Positions 61,586 through 64,000 of a stretch of DNA of 64,000 bases are shown here, one piece after another (position 1 is the first letter of the stretch; each line of letters starts with the position of its first letter). The notes below the pieces were generated by a model. The model did no database searches, had not been told where the DNA came from, and saw nothing but the letters and a program-made list of their open reading frames with translations. This DNA is from Plantactinospora mayteni (GTDB taxonomy: Bacteria > Actinomycetota > Actinomycetes > Mycobacteriales > Micromonosporaceae), in assembly GCF_016862935.1 (NCBI RefSeq), contig NZ_BONX01000032.1:1-64000 (forward strand). The letters are read 5' to 3'. The position numbers were made by a program, and so were the translations under genes.

Positions 61586-64000
61586 CTACTCCCGCACCCC
61601 GGCGAGCTGGGCGGCCGGGGTACGCAGCGCCAGCACCGCTGGCACCAGACTGGACAGCACGGCGGCGAGCAGACAGCCGGCCGCGATCAGCGTGATCGGC
61701 AACCACGGCACGCTGACCTGCGGCTGCGCCACCAACTCGGCCAACCGGGCCTGCAACCCGGCCAGCATCGCCGCGGCCACCAGCGCGGCCAGCGTCGTAC
61801 CGGCCAGCCCGACCAGCACCGCCTCCAGGCCGATCATCCGCAGCACCTGCCCGGGAGTCGCCCCGGTCAACCGCAGCACCGCCAGCTCCCGGCGCCGGTC
61901 GTTGGTCGCCATCACCAGCGTGTTCGCGATGGCGATGGCGGTGTAGAGCAGCGCCATCCCGAGTACCGCCAGCAGCGCCACCCGGTTCCGCTCGTACTGC
62001 ACCGCGTCCCCCACCACCTGGTGCTCGGCGGTCGGCAGCACCTGACCGCCACCGGCAACGGCCGCCGCGTCGAGCGCCGCCGGATCGCCGCCGTCCAGGT
62101 AGACGACGTCGGCGCCGCCACCGGGCTGGTGCGCCCGGCCCAGCTCCCAGGGGAGCAGCAGGGTCCGGTCCAGGTCGATCGAGTCGGCGAGTACGGCCAC
62201 CACCCGCAGCCGTACCTCGGTGGTGTCGGCGAGCCACACCTGGACCCGCTCGCCGAGCTGCCAGCCCATCGACCGGCTCACCGCCACGGTGTCCGTACCG
62301 GTCAACCCGTCGACCGAACCGGCCACGGTCGGCAGCCGCAGCACCCGGTCCAGCCCCGCCCCGACGTACCGGGCGGAGTACCCCTCGGCGTAGTCGTCGC
62401 TGTGCACGTACACCTCGGTCTGCCGGCTCGGCACGGCGGCGCGCACCCCGGCGACCCGGCCGAGCGCCGCGACGGTCGGCTCGGCCAGCCCGACCGGGCT
62501 GTTCGCGGTCGCCACGGCGCTGGCGGTGACCCGCTCCCGGGCGGAGCGCTGCTCGGCCTCCCAGAGCGTCGCGGTCAGCGACAGTGTGGTGGCCGCGATG
62601 CCGACGGTGACCAGGATCGGCGCGGCGGTGGCGGAGGTGCGGCGCAGCGCGCTCATCGCGCTCGACCGGGCGATCGTGCCGGTCTGCCCCCGCAACGGAG
62701 CGCCGAGCAGCGGCACGAGCAGCCGGATCAGCACCGGCGCGAGCAGCCCGGCGGCGGCCAGCCCCAACTGGGCGACCAGCATGACCATCGCCAGGCCGTC
62801 CGAGACCCCGATGTTCGGCAGCGCGGTGAGCAGCAGCACGGCGCCACCGAGGAAGAGCAGCCCGAACAGCCAGCGTCCCCAGCCCATCACCCGGGTGTCG
62901 ACCGACGCCTCGCGCAGCGCCTCGATCGGGCGTACCCGGGCCGCCCGCCGGGCGGCGACTCCGGCGCCGAGCAGTGCCACCAGCAGCCCGACCCCGGAGG
63001 CGGCGAGCAGTGGCCAGAGGATGAACCGGGCCGTGAAGTCCTCCGGTGCGAAGCCGGACCGGGCCAGCCAGTGCGCGTACGGCGGCGCGGTGACCAGGCT
63101 GAGTGCGCTGCCGGCCAGCCCGGCCAGCACGCCGACGAGTACCGCCTCGCCGAGTACCAGCCGGCGGATCTGCCGGGGCGTCGCCCCGGACGTACGCAGC
63201 AGCGCGAACTCGCGCCGGCGCTGGGCGACCGCGAACGAGAAGGTACCGGCGACCACGAAGACCGACACGAAGGTGGCCACCCCGGCGGTGGTACCCAGCA
63301 GCGACGCCGCGATGGCCAGCTCGTCGCCGTCCGGGTCGGGCTCGGCGGCCCGCCGGTCGTCGCCGGTGAGCACCCGGAACCCGGGGGCGGCGGCGCGGAC
63401 CCGCCCGGCCAGCGTACCGGCGGAGACCCCGTCGCCGGCCCGGAGCGCCACGGCGGTGATCCGGTCGCCGGCCAGCGCGGCGGCGGCCCGGTCGGTGACG
63501 AAGACGACGGCGGACCCATCCTCGTCGGCGGTGCCGGAGACCGGCGTCAGCACCCCGCTGACGGTGAACGTCCGTGGCCCGTCCGGGGTCTGCACCGGGA
63601 TCCGGTCCCCCGGCCGGTGCCCGCCCGGCTCGGTCAGCACCACCTCGTCGTCCACCGTGGGCGGCCGGCCCACCAGCGGGGCGTACCCACCGAGCGCCGC
63701 ACCCGACCACGGCCGGGCGATTCCGGCGGTACCGGCCAGGCCGACCGGCACCTGACGGTCGGGTACCGCCGAGGCGACCCCCGGCACCGTGCCGAGCCGG
63801 GCCGCCAACTCCGCCGGCACCGGCCGCGAGTACGCGGTACCGGTGGTCGAGGTGTACCGCTCGTCGCCGGTACCCGTGGTGACGCTGACCGACTTCGGCC
63901 CGGCCACCACCACGTCGGCGTTCCGGTACCACTGCGGGGCCCGATCCGTGCCGGTGACGCTGGCCGCCAGGGTCAGCCCGGTGGTGGCCAGCAGGCAGAC
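61586..64000 (-). CDS. ABC transporter permease, FtsX/MacB-like (5' part missing)
   Basis: The frame is open to the right edge; 805 codons are visible to the stop. Two FtsX units: membrane helices near VATFVSVFVVAGTFSFAV and LLFLGGAVLLLTALP, then LLAVLGMALLYTAIAIANTL and LVGLAGTTLAALVAAAML near the C terminus. The motifs RREFALLRTSGATPRQI and RRELAVLRLTGATPGQV mark the two cytoplasmic loops. A large extracellular domain separates them. It probably acts with an ATPase outside the window to export lipoprotein-type or antimicrobial substrates. The N terminus is not visible. Confidence 0.88.
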   Translation of the reverse strand, partial: VCLLATTGLTLAASVTGTDRAPQWYRNADVVVAGPKSVSVTTGTGDERYTSTTGTAYSRPVPAELAARLGTVPGVASAVPDRQVPVGLAGTAGIARPWSGAALGGYAPLVGRPPTVDDEVVLTEPGGHRPGDRIPVQTPDGPRTFTVSGVLTPVSGTADEDGSAVVFVTDRAAAALAGDRITAVALRAGDGVSAGTLAGRVRAAAPGFRVLTGDDRRAAEPDPDGDELAIAASLLGTTAGVATFVSVFVVAGTFSFAVAQRRREFALLRTSGATPRQIRRLVLGEAVLVGVLAGLAGSALSLVTAPPYAHWLARSGFAPEDFTARFILWPLLAASGVGLLVALLGAGVAARRAARVRPIEALREASVDTRVMGWGRWLFGLLFLGGAVLLLTALPNIGVSDGLAMVMLVAQLGLAAAGLLAPVLIRLLVPLLGAPLRGQTGTIARSSAMSALRRTSATAAPILVTVGIAATTLSLTATLWEAEQRSARERVTASAVATANSPVGLAEPTVAALGRVAGVRAAVPSRQTEVYVHSDDYAEGYSARYVGAGLDRVLRLPTVAGSVDGLTGTDTVAVSRSMGWQLGERVQVWLADTTEVRLRVVAVLADSIDLDRTLLLPWELGRAHQPGGGADVVYLDGGDPAALDAAAVAGGGQVLPTAEHQVVGDAVQYERNRVALLAVLGMALLYTAIAIANTLVMATNDRRRELAVLRLTGATPGQVLRMIGLEAVLVGLAGTTLAALVAAAMLAGLQARLAELVAQPQVSVPWLPITLIAAGCLLAAVLSSLVPAVLALRTPAAQLAGVRE

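Noticed and set aside
60069-63932. Apparent 1287-residue fusion of GH88 with an upstream domain
   Set aside because: The extra 820 residues are the wrong frame of the permease gene; the GH88 start at 61463 has its own promoter.

Overview
The window is a stretch of very GC-rich actinobacterial chromosome. Strong third-position G/C bias, GTG starts, candidate leaderless promoters, HTH/DUF397 regulator pairs and a snapalysin suggest a Micromonosporaceae-type soil actinomycete (Micromonospora or Plantactinospora-like; inferred from gene style, not from a marker gene). I see no rRNA, tRNA, insertion sequence, prophage or CRISPR array. About 57 protein-coding genes are supported. Two are cut by the window edges: a long P-type ATPase at the left and an FtsX-like permease at the right.

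Layout. 1-12.9 kb is mostly housekeeping: ATPase, SoxR, exonuclease, YbaK deacylase, SufE, CBS protein, a dTDP-sugar epimerase, prolyl-tRNA synthetase, SGNH hydrolase, pentapeptide protein, rhodanese, and a secreted SH3 protein just after them. 12.9-19 kb is accessory. It holds a Tat/lipoprotein beta-propeller, an XRE-DUF5753 regulator overlapping a DUF397 gene, and a compact SCP1.201/DddA-like deaminase toxin operon (small helical protein, toxin, Imm1 immunity protein). That operon lies between two direct repeats of about 440 bp, the second carrying a spare DUF397 gene and a truncated Imm1. 19-27 kb has an MFS exporter, a flavin monooxygenase and a coupled HSP90-TPR gene pair. 27-35 kb is a leucine/acyl-CoA catabolic cluster: TetR, biotin carboxylase, HMG-CoA lyase, carboxyltransferase and acyl-CoA dehydrogenase, interrupted by an MBL hydrolase and a snapalysin. 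35-43 kb contains DUF1697, a GNAT fusion, a D,D-carboxypeptidase, a PIN-type toxin-antitoxin pair, a Bcr/CflA exporter divergent from a MarR gene, and an MMPL transporter. 43-57 kb has an XRE-NB-ARC-TPR regulator, a MarR/YceI pair, a GCS2-type ligase, membrane and PASTA proteins, and a second XRE/DUF397 pair. 57-64 kb has a secreted subtilase, a GH88-SDR operon under a LacI-type operator, and the permease.

Non-coding structure is unusually rich. (i) A dispersed element of about 90 bp with imperfect terminal inverted repeats occurs three times. (ii) A palindromic hairpin element occurs twice and supplies stop codons to neighbouring genes. (iii) At least eight genes end in short tandem duplications that span the stop codon. 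(iv) One near-consensus parS site lies between convergent genes. (v) Hexanucleotide microsatellites are read in frame as Gly-Asn, Gly-Asp and Ser-Glu runs. The most interesting protein system is the deaminase toxin-immunity operon with its flanking repeats.
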